DNA of 9,607 nt from Candidatus Omnitrophota bacterium (GCA_023142805.1 JAGLIU010000072.1:1-9607), one strand, 5' to 3'. Positions 1 to 6,433 are shown, counted from the first letter of the stretch. Translations and numbers: made by a program. The notes: generated from the letters alone by a model not told the origin.

Positions 1-6
1 ACATTT

Positions 7-675
7 TCAATTATAAGAACTGCAAGATATCTCGCTCTCTATTATGCTGATCAACTTATCCGCTTCTTTGACGATCTTTTCCGGGAGAGTTTTTGAAATA
101 TGTATTTCTGTTTTTATTGATTTTAATAAACTTAAAAATCTTTTCAGCCGCGTCTCATTTTTTTGATCATGAACTTCTTGCGGATTCAGATCTTCGTTTC
201 TCTTGATTATTTGAGTAAGATCCTTTTGAGCCTCTTTAGCGTTTTTTCCGTCCTCAAGAACATATTTTCTAATTTTAGAGTAATCTTCTACCGCTATATC
301 TTTGTTATCGTTAGCGCGTCTCAGAACATCAATAGCCTCGTATGTAGGTGCCGGTTCAGCGCTATTCCCATCTTCACGATCTCTCTTTAAATACTGAGGT
401 TCCGTTTTTTCAAGAAAGGAGTACGACCGCAGCAATTTGAGAGCTGTCTGCCCCCTTATTCCGATTTCTTTTGTTGTATACGTATCAAACTCACTATACC
501 CCCACTCTTTGTACATTTTATCTTTCCAAACAGTATAAAGCATCTGTCCCAATTCGATCCATGATGTTTTAAACGCTTTTGCGCTTTTAAGAACCTGATA
601 CCTTAAACTATCAGAAGACATATTTTCCATTTTTCTCTCAATACTTTTTATTGATTTTGTTTTTTTCTCATCCAT
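7..675 (-). CDS. Uncharacterised 222-aa protein with a conserved-looking helical N-terminal domain
   Basis: I do not recognise a named family. The ATG at 675 has a good Shine-Dalgarno (AAAGGA, about 6-7 bases upstream) and the frame ends at a TGA at 9-7, so the gene is complete. The protein is soluble and charged, with no signal peptide or membrane segment. Residues about 25-95 form the most structured part: an alpha-helical stretch with WIELGQMLYTVW (39-50), YKEWGY (55-60) and a helix-turn-helix-like segment KEIGIRGQTALKLLRSY (69-85). This layout resembles small DNA-associated proteins, but that is inference. Residues 100-112 are a loop rich in Pro, Ala and Glu. Residues 125-215 are lysine- and glutamate-rich helices, possibly coiled coil. 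It lies 48 bases after the cupin gene on the same strand and may be co-transcribed with it. Real gene: confident; function: unknown. Confidence 0.8.
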   Translation of the reverse strand: MDEKKTKSIKSIERKMENMSSDSLRYQVLKSAKAFKTSWIELGQMLYTVWKDKMYKEWGYSEFDTYTTKEIGIRGQTALKLLRSYSFLEKTEPQYLKRDREDGNSAEPAPTYEAIDVLRRANDNKDIAVEDYSKIRKYVLEDGKNAKEAQKDLTQIIKRNEDLNPQEVHDQKNETRLKRFLSLLKSIKTEIHISKTLPEKIVKEADKLISIIESEISCSSYN

Positions 676-723
676 TAGATGTCCTTTCCTTTCGTTTTAA
701 TGATCAGAGCTGCTCAAGTTATA

Positions 724-1038
724 TTAAAAATGTACCGCTACCCATACGGTTTTCTTCTCCGGATCTGTTCGTTGAACCCTATGTTCCCTTCCCGCTTTCA
801 CATAAATATAATCTCCAGGGATCATCTTGTATAGATTATCCTCGTCTTTAAACAACAACTCCGCGCTCCCCTCCAAAAGAATAACCCATTCGTTTTTCTC
901 TTGAAAAAGCCATTCTCCTTTAGGCGTACCCTGTCCCGAAGAAACGATCCGTTCAATCTTTACCCCATCCACATCAAGAAGAGTCTCAAAAAACTCATCT
1001 TTAAGTTTATCCGGAATATTAAAAAAGATATTATTCAC
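724..1038 (-). CDS. Small single-domain cupin protein
   Basis: A 104-residue cupin (double-stranded beta-helix) protein, probably cytoplasmic. Landmarks are the start MNNIFFNIPD, VKIERIVSSGQGTP (26-39), EWVILLEGSAEL (50-61) and PGDYIYVKAGREHRV (74-88), ending VWVAVHF. The second cupin motif keeps its histidine (H86). The first motif lacks the usual HxH pair (WLFQEKNEW), so a standard three-His metal site is not evident; related small cupins also look like this. Start choice: a GTG at 1056 would add MCYNAC, which is atypical, and it lies upstream of a TATAAT box at 1050-1045. I therefore prefer the GTG at 1038, which gives the N-terminus usual for this family. No Shine-Dalgarno precedes either start. 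Substrate and role are unknown. The gene sits between VF530 and the 222-residue gene on the same strand. Confidence 0.85.
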   Translation of the reverse strand: MNNIFFNIPDKLKDEFFETLLDVDGVKIERIVSSGQGTPKGEWLFQEKNEWVILLEGSAELLFKDEDNLYKMIPGDYIYVKAGREHRVQRTDPEKKTVWVAVHF

Positions 1039-1044
1039 GCACGC

Positions 1045-1073
1045 ATTATAACACACGAATCACACGAGGTCAG
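1045..1073 (-). promoter_or_regulatory. Candidate sigma70-type promoter of the cupin gene
   Basis: On the minus strand CTGACC (1073-1068) is separated by 17 bases from a perfect TATAAT (1050-1045). The expected transcription start, about 7 bases further on, coincides with the GTG at 1038. If the promoter is real, the mRNA would have almost no leader. Seen: the boxes and spacing. Inferred: activity. Confidence 0.45.
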
Positions 1074-1186
1074 GTCTGTTTGTGGAAACATTTATGGAAA
1101 TATTTAAAAACTGTTTTTTGCGGAACTTTATGAAATATCAATCCTGGATGAGCACTGTTCGAACCCTACTGTGTGTTATTTGTCAA

Positions 1187-1429
1187 TCATACGGGATCAT
1201 TGATCCCTTTACCGTTCTGCCCCTCGATATAAAACTCTTCTACTTTTTTTCTGGCCCAGGGAGTCCTTCTCAAAAATGTAAGGCTGGATTTTACGCTGGG
1301 GTTTTCTTGAAAACACCTGATACGAATGATCCTCCCCATCTCCTCCCATCCATACTGCCCAACAAGCCTGTTCAATATCATCTCAAGCGTAACTCCATGC
1401 AGAGGATCTTTCGACAACCGTCCCGTCAT
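1187..1429 (-). CDS. VF530/DUF2132 family small protein
   Basis: An 80-residue protein of the VF530 (DUF2132) family, small helical proteins thought to bind DNA. The hallmark segments are all present in order: KDPLHGVTLE (7-16), LVGQYGWEEMG (22-32), IRCFQENPSVKSSLTFLRRTPWARKKVE (split here as IRCFQENPSVKSS at 37-49 and LRRTPWARKKVE at 53-64). The last 15 residues (after FYIEG) are a short non-conserved tail. The ATG at 1429 follows an AGGAAAT Shine-Dalgarno, and the length fits the family. It begins 33 bases after the stop of the pyruvate kinase gene, so the two probably share a transcript. No signal peptide or membrane segment. The family assignment is strong from motifs; the cellular role is not known from this sequence. 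Confidence 0.92.
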   Translation of the reverse strand: MTGRLSKDPLHGVTLEMILNRLVGQYGWEEMGRIIRIRCFQENPSVKSSLTFLRRTPWARKKVEEFYIEGQNGKGINDPV

Positions 1430-1462
1430 ATATTTCCTATTTTAATCTCTAACGCGATCCTA

Positions 1463-2473
1463 TCAAATGAAAGGCTCCGTATACTTGATAATGTCATTCA
1501 TCATCTTTACAGTTTCACGGGGGTAGTCCCCCATTGCGGTTTCACCGGAAAGCATCACATAATCAGTACCGTCCAGAATGGCATTGGCTACATCACTAAC
1601 TTCCGCACGCGTAGGCCTGAGATGTTCAGTCATACTTTCAAGCATCTGAGTCGCGGTTATAACAAATTTCTTCTTTTTATTACATTTTTTTATGATCATT
1701 TTCTGTATCATGGGCACCTTGAATATTGGTAAAGATACTCCCATATCCCCGCGTGCTATCATTATACCATCGGCAAGATCTATTATTTCATCGATATTCT
1801 TTATACCGTCCTTATTCTCTATCTTGGCGATAATCTTACTCTTGCAATCTCCAAGAGCTTTTTTTATGTTTATAAGATCTTTTTTACTTCTTACAAAGGA
1901 CTGAGCTATAAAATCGACTTTATTTTTTATTCCAAATTTAAGATCAAAACTATCCTTTTTCGTAAGATCCTGAAATCTAAGCTTAAGATCAGGAATATTA
2001 ACACCTTTATTTTCCTTCAAAATTCCTTCTACGACCACTTCTGTTTTGATCCTGTATTTGCTCCTCTGTTTTACCCGAAGAGCAATATTACCATCATCTA
2101 TGAATATATGTGTTCCGATCTTTATATCCGTTAACGGCCCCTCATAATCAATGGAAATAATCCCCTTGTCCATCAAACTATCCTTGTTAGTAATGATAGC
2201 TGTTTGCTTTTTCTTTAATTCAATTATTTTACTTTTTCCGATAAATTTGCCGATCCTTACGCGATAACCCTCAAGATCCTGCAATATTTTTATATGCCTC
2301 CTATATTTTTTATTTAATTTTCTTATTATATCTATCTTATCTTGATGTTCCTTATGTCTTCCATGAGAAAAGTTAAGTCTGATCACATCAAGACCTGCCA
2401 ACATCATCCTTCTCAACACCGTAAGATCCGCGCTTGCCGGACCTACCGTAGCAATTATTTTTGTCTTTACCAT
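1463..2473 (-). CDS. pyk: Pyruvate kinase lacking the C-terminal regulatory domain
   Basis: Pyruvate kinase, the last step of glycolysis (phosphoenolpyruvate + ADP to pyruvate + ATP), cytoplasmic. The 336 residues cover the A (TIM-barrel) and B domains but stop at YTEPFI, where family members of about 470 residues continue into a C domain that forms tetramer contacts and effector sites. Visible: KIIATVGPAS (5-14), IRLNFSHG (31-38), AKIENKDG (216-223) with catalytic K217 and metal ligand E219, ARGDMGVS (240-247) with metal ligand D243, TATQMLESM (273-281), RPTRAEVSDVANA (287-299) and MLSGETA (307-313). S247 replaces the usual Glu of GDLGVE. D66-L67-E68...R71...I74 resembles the K+-independent type (Leu113, Lys117, Ile/Leu/Val120 in rabbit numbering). 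The space after the stop holds the VF530 gene, not a lost C domain. ATG start; weak Shine-Dalgarno. Confidence 0.93.
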   Translation of the reverse strand: MVKTKIIATVGPASADLTVLRRMMLAGLDVIRLNFSHGRHKEHQDKIDIIRKLNKKYRRHIKILQDLEGYRVRIGKFIGKSKIIELKKKQTAIITNKDSLMDKGIISIDYEGPLTDIKIGTHIFIDDGNIALRVKQRSKYRIKTEVVVEGILKENKGVNIPDLKLRFQDLTKKDSFDLKFGIKNKVDFIAQSFVRSKKDLINIKKALGDCKSKIIAKIENKDGIKNIDEIIDLADGIMIARGDMGVSLPIFKVPMIQKMIIKKCNKKKKFVITATQMLESMTEHLRPTRAEVSDVANAILDGTDYVMLSGETAMGDYPRETVKMMNDIIKYTEPFI

Positions 2474-2486
2474 TACATCCCATCTC

Positions 2487-2699
2487 TTAAAAATTGTTTA
2501 ATCCGCTAGATACCCATCCGTACACGGGCATTAATATATCATAAGCCGAACAGAAATACCTCTCAGTTTCTTGAACGCCGCGAGACCATCTCTTACGAGC
2601 TCAATATCGTAACCCCGGCTGATCAATAGTTTGTCCGGAAAAAATTTTCTTCACATCATCTACGATAAGTATATTCAGCTTATCTTCATTGATGAAATC
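2487..2699 (-). pseudogene. Decayed response-regulator receiver domain (REC remnant)
   Basis: Directly after the histidine kinase, the minus strand spells pieces of a CheY-like receiver domain in different frames. Bases 2672-2655 encode ILIVDD, the beta-1 strand with the acidic pair, in the context KLNILIVDDVKK. A shift at the A4T6 run near 2645-2636 moves to a second frame reading FPDKLLISRGYDIELVRDG then LAAFKKLRG down to about 2552, the usual alpha-1/beta-2/alpha-2 pattern. Back in the first frame, 2546-2514 encodes AYDILMPVYGW, corresponding to the phosphorylation strand and the MPGMDG motif; the phosphoacceptor Asp is not recovered. There is no start codon in the first frame after the TAA at 2702-2700, and nothing matches the last third of a receiver. 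Read as a frameshifted, truncated partner of the upstream kinase. The pattern is seen directly; the history is inference. Confidence 0.7.
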
Positions 2700-2718
2700 T
2701 TAAACAGATACTGTTTAA
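2700..2718. repeat. Perfect inverted repeat over the kinase stop codon
   Basis: TTAAACAG and CTGTTTAA (8 bp each) flank a 3-base loop, and the repeat includes the TAA stop of the histidine kinase gene. No T-run follows on the minus strand (it continues GATTTCATC), so this is a poor intrinsic terminator. It may be an RNA hairpin, a protein-binding palindrome or chance. Confidence 0.4.
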
Positions 2719-3704
2719 ACACCTAGATTCAATGGTAAAATAAAATTAAACCTTGACCCTTTTCCCACCTTACTTTCTACCTCAATTTTGCCTTTGTGTT
2801 TATCAATAATTTTTTTCGCTATCGCGAGCCCAAGTCCCGTAGGCTTTTCACCTCCCGTAGGAATAACGTTTGCTTTATGGAATTCTTTAAAAATATTTTT
2901 CTGTTCATTTTCGGGTATCCCCTGCCCCTGATCAACAATACTGGTGATCACGCCATTTTTTACCTTTTTCACTTCCACTGTTATTGAGGCATTACGATAT
3001 GAATATTTGATCGCGTTATCCACAAGATTGGTAACAAGCTGTCCTATCTTGTCTACATCAAACCACATTTCAGGAATATGATCGTCATATTTTTTTATTA
3101 TTTTTATTCCCTTTGCCTGCGCGATAAGCGTGTTACATCTTAAATTCTCGTTGAGAAACTTTACATAGTCATTTTTAGTTATATTCAGTTCAAAATTGCC
3201 CGATTCAATTTTAGAAACATCTAATAGATCATTTACCAGATTGAGCATAAATTCAGTCAGTTTCAATATTATTTGATTACACTCTTTTTGTCCATGTTCT
3301 TCTTCTCTTATATTCTTCATCAACTGAAAAGACGCTATCTTTACAGTTGCGAGAGGGTTTCTTAGATCATGCGCGACTATGCCCAAGAACTTATTTTTCT
3401 CACAGTTAAGTTCGTTTAACTCTCGGTTTCTCTCTATAAGATCCTGCCTTGATTTCTCCAACAACGTTCTGACCTGATCTCGCTGTTTCATAAGTTGCAC
3501 AACTTTTGTTACTGTAAAACCGCCTATAAAAGCTATAAATATTATTTCTATGATTACTTCTTTCCAGTTAAAATATGTTCGCGGCGCCCCTAAAAGATGT
3601 GGTAAATCGAAAATTTCATTCATAAACGAAATAAAACACAGCAAAACAAAACTAAAAACTACAATTTCCCCTACTTTATTGTTTTTAAGTTTATCCGTTT
3701 TCAT
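2715..3704 (-). CDS. Membrane-bound sensor histidine kinase (HisKA + HATPase_c)
   Basis: A 329-residue two-component sensor kinase: it autophosphorylates on histidine and would pass the phosphate to a response regulator. Two transmembrane segments (about 13-29 and 50-68) enclose a short outer loop of about 20 residues, too small for a ligand-binding domain. A coiled coil (about 70-105) leads to the HisKA H-box FLGIVAHDLRNPL with phospho-acceptor H112. The ATPase domain has the N-box LVTNLVDNAIKYS (223-235), G1 DQGQGIP (258-264), F-box IFKEFHKA (271-278) and G2 TGLGLAI (289-295), so all catalytic boxes look intact. There is no PAS, HAMP or receiver domain. ATG at 3704; Shine-Dalgarno weak. A promoter lies about 60 bases upstream. 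The receiver remnant just after the gene suggests the original partner decayed. The signal sensed is unknown. Confidence 0.95.
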   Translation of the reverse strand: MKTDKLKNNKVGEIVVFSFVLLCFISFMNEIFDLPHLLGAPRTYFNWKEVIIEIIFIAFIGGFTVTKVVQLMKQRDQVRTLLEKSRQDLIERNRELNELNCEKNKFLGIVAHDLRNPLATVKIASFQLMKNIREEEHGQKECNQIILKLTEFMLNLVNDLLDVSKIESGNFELNITKNDYVKFLNENLRCNTLIAQAKGIKIIKKYDDHIPEMWFDVDKIGQLVTNLVDNAIKYSYRNASITVEVKKVKNGVITSIVDQGQGIPENEQKNIFKEFHKANVIPTGGEKPTGLGLAIAKKIIDKHKGKIEVESKVGKGSRFNFILPLNLGV

Positions 3705-3762
3705 GTTTTTTTCACAATCCTAATAAATTCGCAGTAAAGTTAAGAATCAAATTTATTATACC

Positions 3763-3791
3763 ATAATACACTCTATTTTAAAATCTGTAAA
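3763..3791 (-). promoter_or_regulatory. Candidate sigma70-type promoter of the histidine kinase gene
   Basis: TTTACA (3791-3786), a 17-base spacer and TATTAT (3768-3763) on the minus strand; each hexamer has one mismatch to consensus. The predicted start near 3756 leaves a leader of about 50 bases before the ATG at 3704. A second TATAAT lies a few bases downstream (about 3762-3757) without a matching -35 box. Confidence 0.5.
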
Positions 3792-3852
3792 GATTCTCTC
3801 ATTTCAACTAAAGGCTCCATCTTCATCGCGTTTCTTTCCGTCCTTCATAACA

Positions 3853-4824
3853 TTAACCTTTGCGTTCCGCGCACATTATATCCGAATTGAATCCCCCGCC
3901 GGAAGATCGAAAAACTTGCAAAAAATACAAATACTTACCATCTTCTGTTAAAGTCGGCTCGCCAACCCCGCACTTACTGGAAACTACTACTACCGGCTTT
4001 GACCACTTATTATCCCTGAAAACAGATTTAAATATCTTTGGGACTCCCTCCCTATCTGAAGTAAAATATAAATTATCGGCAGACACAAACGGCTGCATAT
4101 CATTTGAATCGCTGTTCACAGGTGCCGGCAAAAGAACGGGATCATGCCATTTTCCGGAAGTCTTTTTAGAATAATATATATTATTACCGCTCAATAACGC
4201 CGGTCTATCCGACCAAAAGAATATCTCTTCATCATTCGGCATTATATGGGGGTCATCGTCCTTATACTTGGAACTCAGCGCGAAAACTTTTTGTGGTTTT
4301 TGCCAAACATCGTCTACCTTCTCGGCAAAATAGATCTCTGTCCGCAAACCATCATCCTTTTCCATATGAAAATAGGCTTTATTTTCATTCGCGAGAACGA
4401 AACCTCCTACCGGATAAGATATTGTAACGGGGTGAGGTATCGGAACGATCCAGTTGTTTTTGTTTTTTTGTGTCGAATAAAAAATATCCGGCCTTGGGAA
4501 TTGGCCGCAAGGAGGAATTCCAACTCCTTTTAGATCCCTATTTGGACCCGTTATAACCACTTTGGGTAATTTTAGCAGATCTACATTTATATAGGTAAAA
4601 TACAATTCACCTCTGTCAGGCGCGATATATACTCCATCTTCCCATCCTGTCGTATTTACCTCTCTGATCCACTCGGAAGATTTCCATTCGTTCAATATTT
4701 TCGCGACATCTTCTTTTCGTATTTGTTCCCATTCGGACTGATCAGGCATATTCCCCGCGGCAAACAAATAATTGCTATTTAAAATGACTGTTATGAGGGT
4801 TATGAGAATACTTTTTTTATACAT
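3853..4824 (-). CDS. Secreted PD40 (TolB/WD40-like) beta-propeller protein
   Basis: A 323-residue exported protein. Residues 1-23 are a signal peptide (KK, hydrophobic core ILITLITVIL, AA before Gly24). The rest has PD40-type propeller blades: repeated units of 'D.p...dg..iyF.sdr.g...iy.s...dg.W..Pv', clearest at 189-230 (DPHIMPNDEEIFFWSDRP ... KWHDPVLL), 242-281 (DMQPFVSADNLYFTSDREG ... KWSKPVVV) and 288-303 (GEPTLTEDGKYLYFLQ), with weaker ones near 60-80 and 135-178. Such domains usually mediate protein or ligand binding in the periplasm or on the surface; no catalytic residues can be named. Start: the ATG at 4824 has GAGG five bases upstream; an in-frame GTG at 4830 lies within that Shine-Dalgarno and is less likely. 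No OmpA or TPR partner domain is attached. The ligand is unknown. Confidence 0.88.
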   Translation of the reverse strand: MYKKSILITLITVILNSNYLFAAGNMPDQSEWEQIRKEDVAKILNEWKSSEWIREVNTTGWEDGVYIAPDRGELYFTYINVDLLKLPKVVITGPNRDLKGVGIPPCGQFPRPDIFYSTQKNKNNWIVPIPHPVTISYPVGGFVLANENKAYFHMEKDDGLRTEIYFAEKVDDVWQKPQKVFALSSKYKDDDPHIMPNDEEIFFWSDRPALLSGNNIYYSKKTSGKWHDPVLLPAPVNSDSNDMQPFVSADNLYFTSDREGVPKIFKSVFRDNKWSKPVVVVSSKCGVGEPTLTEDGKYLYFLQVFRSSGGGFNSDIMCAERKG

Positions 4825-4922
4825 ACACACCTCTTGCCCGGGGTCAAAACTTAATAAACATGAAATAAAGTCAAATAATTAGTCCGACAAATAATGCTTC
4901 CATATCAATAATTTCTCCTGAA

Positions 4923-4956
4923 TAAAAATATTCCAAACACTAAAATCGTTTGGAAT
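4923..4956 (-). terminator. Hairpin with T-rich tail (intrinsic terminator or attenuator)
   Basis: On the minus strand ATTCCAAAC (4956-4948) and GTTTGGAAT (4938-4930) form a perfect 9-bp stem with a 9-base loop, followed by ATTTTTATT. It could end the transcript of the gene at 6254-5328, or act as an attenuator between the promoter at 5068-5040 and the PD40 gene. The stem is AT-rich, so strength is uncertain. Confidence 0.45.
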
Positions 4957-5039
4957 TATAAAATTTTGCTTAAAATTATTATTCCATCCGTATATTCTCC
5001 GGTATTTCCGATACTTGTTAGGCACCGCCCACATTAAAA

Positions 5040-5068
5040 AGGATACTACGCCCGAAAATGCTTGTCAA
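5040..5068 (-). promoter_or_regulatory. Strong -35 promoter candidate upstream of the PD40 gene
   Basis: A perfect TTGACA (5068-5063), a 17-base spacer and TATCCT (5045-5040, four of six matches). The predicted start is near 5033, about 210 bases before the PD40 start codon, which implies a long leader or a separate short RNA ending at the hairpin at 4956-4923. Confidence 0.5.
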
Positions 5069-5327
5069 CCGGATATTTCATGGAATCAATAAAAAAATAG
5101 TGGAAGTGCTGAATTGGTTAAGAATCACTGCTTATACCGCTAAGTTGTTTTGTGCAAAAGTTTTATAAATCCACACATCTTACGATATTATACAACATTT
5201 TTCTGTATATTCACCTTGGACAGGCACATCCTGGGTACCAGAAAATGAAGATCAGAAGTCCGCGCAAAGTCAAGTTCAAAACTTTCTTTAACCTGTATAA
5301 TGTAAAAATTTGGATAAGAAATATTGT

Positions 5328-6254
5328 TTACCAATTATACCCCAAAGAAAGCCAGCGATAAATAAAAAGATCGTTGTCGTAATCTACCGTATAACTTATT
5401 CCTGTATGGGGTTCAACAATAAGTATTGACATCTCCGCGAGAAACCCGATCCCTTTATCCGCCAAATGTAAAGGAGGGCTATAAGAATATTCCAAGACAC
5501 TTTCGTGTCCCAGGATTATTTCCTGTGTATCGGTTAATACAATTTCACCCGCGTCATAATGAAGCCCATATTCTCCGTCATATTCGTTCACACTTTTAAG
5601 AAGCATTGTAACTTCAAGTTTTGTTCCCACAAACGCTTCCTGCGGCGCAAACTCCAACGTATACTCCAGCGTGCTGGGCTGCCAACCCTGCATATACCAA
5701 CCTGCTACCAGCCATTCATGGTCATAGCCGGTATATTTATCTATCGGCTCTTGCCACATTTCCATAAACGAACTCGCGTAAGGATGATCCGGATCCAATT
5801 CATACAATGTTCTCCAATAATCATAATTGGATTGAAGATAATTAAGCTGCGCGTCTGTAATGGTAATTTCCGCGACCGTTATTCCTTCCAGGCTTAACAC
5901 CGACTTTACACGGCGGCCTCTTTTGCTTCCTTCCCTGCCGCTGGATTTGTCAAAACCATAAGGATTAAGCATATACACTCTTCCCATATTGCCCTGACAT
6001 CTTTCATCATGAGGATTATAAGACCATCTGGGACCCATCTGAAATTTTAAAGATTTTTGTGCCGTTTTCTTTTTAGCGGACGTTTTCACCTTTACCATTT
6101 TTAGATTTCGCGCTTCATTCAACGCGGCGTTTGAATATCCTGAAGACATTACGCCTTTTTTATTCCCCGTTTTTTGGACCCATCCCCATGACGTATTAAC
6201 CGCTATTAACAAGGTCATAACAATTATTGCCAAAATAAGGATAATTTTTTTCAT
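5328..6254 (-). CDS. Secreted protein of unknown function under c-di-GMP riboswitch control
   Basis: A 308-residue protein that I do not recognise. Residues 1 to about 24 are a clear signal peptide (KK, then hydrophobic 4-19, cleavage near TSWG). Residues 45-75 are rich in Lys, Ala and Thr and probably disordered. A segment with Gly, Tyr and charged residues (76-120) includes a single Cys (C86). From about 125 the sequence looks like mixed alpha/beta: YLQSNYDYWRTLYELDPDHP (139-158) and a Trp/Tyr-rich part WLVAGWYMQGW (181-191). Residues 195-300 show alternating hydrophobic strands of an Ig- or jelly-roll-like beta sandwich; the fold is inference. ATG at 6254 with an AGGGG Shine-Dalgarno. A GEMM-I aptamer and terminator precede it within 150 bases, so synthesis likely responds to c-di-GMP; adhesion, matrix or appendage roles are typical of such genes, but none is shown here. 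Confidence 0.88.
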   Translation of the reverse strand: MKKIILILAIIVMTLLIAVNTSWGWVQKTGNKKGVMSSGYSNAALNEARNLKMVKVKTSAKKKTAQKSLKFQMGPRWSYNPHDERCQGNMGRVYMLNPYGFDKSSGREGSKRGRRVKSVLSLEGITVAEITITDAQLNYLQSNYDYWRTLYELDPDHPYASSFMEMWQEPIDKYTGYDHEWLVAGWYMQGWQPSTLEYTLEFAPQEAFVGTKLEVTMLLKSVNEYDGEYGLHYDAGEIVLTDTQEIILGHESVLEYSYSPPLHLADKGIGFLAEMSILIVEPHTGISYTVDYDNDLFIYRWLSLGYNW

Positions 6255-6271
6255 TTTCGGCCCCTTTAAAT

Positions 6272-6304
6272 AAAAAAACCTACCGGCAACATCCGCAGAT
6301 AGGT
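6272..6304 (-). terminator. Intrinsic terminator of the c-di-GMP riboswitch (expression platform)
   Basis: On the minus strand a stem starts ACCTATC (6304-6298) and closes with GGTAGGT (6284-6278), with extra inner pairs GC/GC, and runs straight into seven Ts (6278-6272). It ends only about 18 bases before the start codon at 6254, just ahead of the Shine-Dalgarno, so it would abort transcription before the gene. Its 5' arm can also pair with earlier leader sequence (see findings). Confidence 0.8.
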
Positions 6305-6309
6305 CTTTA

Positions 6310-6399
6310 TATTCGACAGCTGACTACCTTTAACCTTAGCGGCTTTAGGCTCTTGAGCTTTGCGACCCATCTTTTCAAATGGTGTGCCTTTTACAATTC
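6310..6399 (-). promoter_or_regulatory. Cyclic di-GMP-I (GEMM-I) riboswitch aptamer
   Basis: The minus strand holds the GEMM-I core in order: AGGCACACC (6391-6383), a GAAA tetraloop hairpin (CCATTTGAAAAGATGGG, 6384-6368), GTCGCAAAGC (6368-6359), the second hairpin side GAGCCTAAA (6354-6346) and the AAAGGTAGTC ... TGTCGA end (6331-6313). The GNRA tetraloop, the GCAAAGC joint whose A stacks between the ligand guanines, and CCTAAA are the family's diagnostic elements. The base matching G20 of the Vibrio cholerae Vc2 aptamer appears to be G (in GGC), as in c-di-GMP binders, not A as in the cGAMP-preferring subgroup; this rests on my alignment by eye. The outer P1 helix is weak. It lies upstream of a terminator and the secreted-protein gene, a standard cis arrangement. 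Confidence 0.88.
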
Positions 6400-6433
6400 C
6401 TATGTTTCGGGGTATTCACACCCCTCTACCTTA

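Larger units (their letters stand above)
4825..5327. other. 503-bp intergenic region without a supported gene
   Basis: I find no convincing coding sequence on either strand. Contents: a promoter candidate at 5068-5040 and a hairpin with T tail at 4956-4923, both on the minus strand. Between them lies a leader of roughly 75 bases with small pairing options such as GTAT/ATAC and CGG/CCG at about 5015-4985 and an AT-rich stem near 4979-4957. Bases 4922-4825 hold the rest of the possible leader up to the PD40 start. Bases 5069-5327, just after the secreted-protein gene, show only short open frames and no clear terminator. Confidence 0.6.

Noticed and set aside
1083..1106. Tandem 12-base repeat (TGGAAACATTTA / TGGAAATATTTA)
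   Set aside because: Only two short AT-rich copies between genes; no function can be supported.
1157..1165. GTTCGAACC, like a tRNA T-loop
   Set aside because: The flanking bases do not form a 5-bp T-stem on either strand and no acceptor or anticodon arm is present.
1193..1207. Palindrome GGGATCATTGATCCC
   Set aside because: It lies inside the VF530 coding end, has almost no loop, and no T-run follows in the direction of transcription.
1082..1732. A 216-codon open frame on the plus strand
   Set aside because: It runs antisense to the VF530 and pyruvate kinase genes, whose motifs are unmistakable, and its product has no recognisable features.
3804..3848. Minus-strand 14-codon frame (MKDGKKRDEDGAFS) between the PD40 gene and the kinase
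   Set aside because: Too short to judge, with only a marginal Shine-Dalgarno and no sign of conservation that I can see.
5018..5030. GTTAGGC / GCCTAAC, like an integron attC core site
   Set aside because: No matching partner core at attC distance and no integrase or cassette genes; a 7-base match is expected by chance.
5211..5279. Minus-strand 22-codon frame resembling a lipoprotein signal (MNLTLRGLLIFIFWYPGCAC)
   Set aside because: It starts with TTG, stops right after the Cys motif and has no mature part; at most a remnant, more likely chance.
5152..5361. A 69-codon open frame on the plus strand in the intergenic region
   Set aside because: No Shine-Dalgarno, unremarkable composition, and it overlaps the end of the secreted-protein gene on the other strand.
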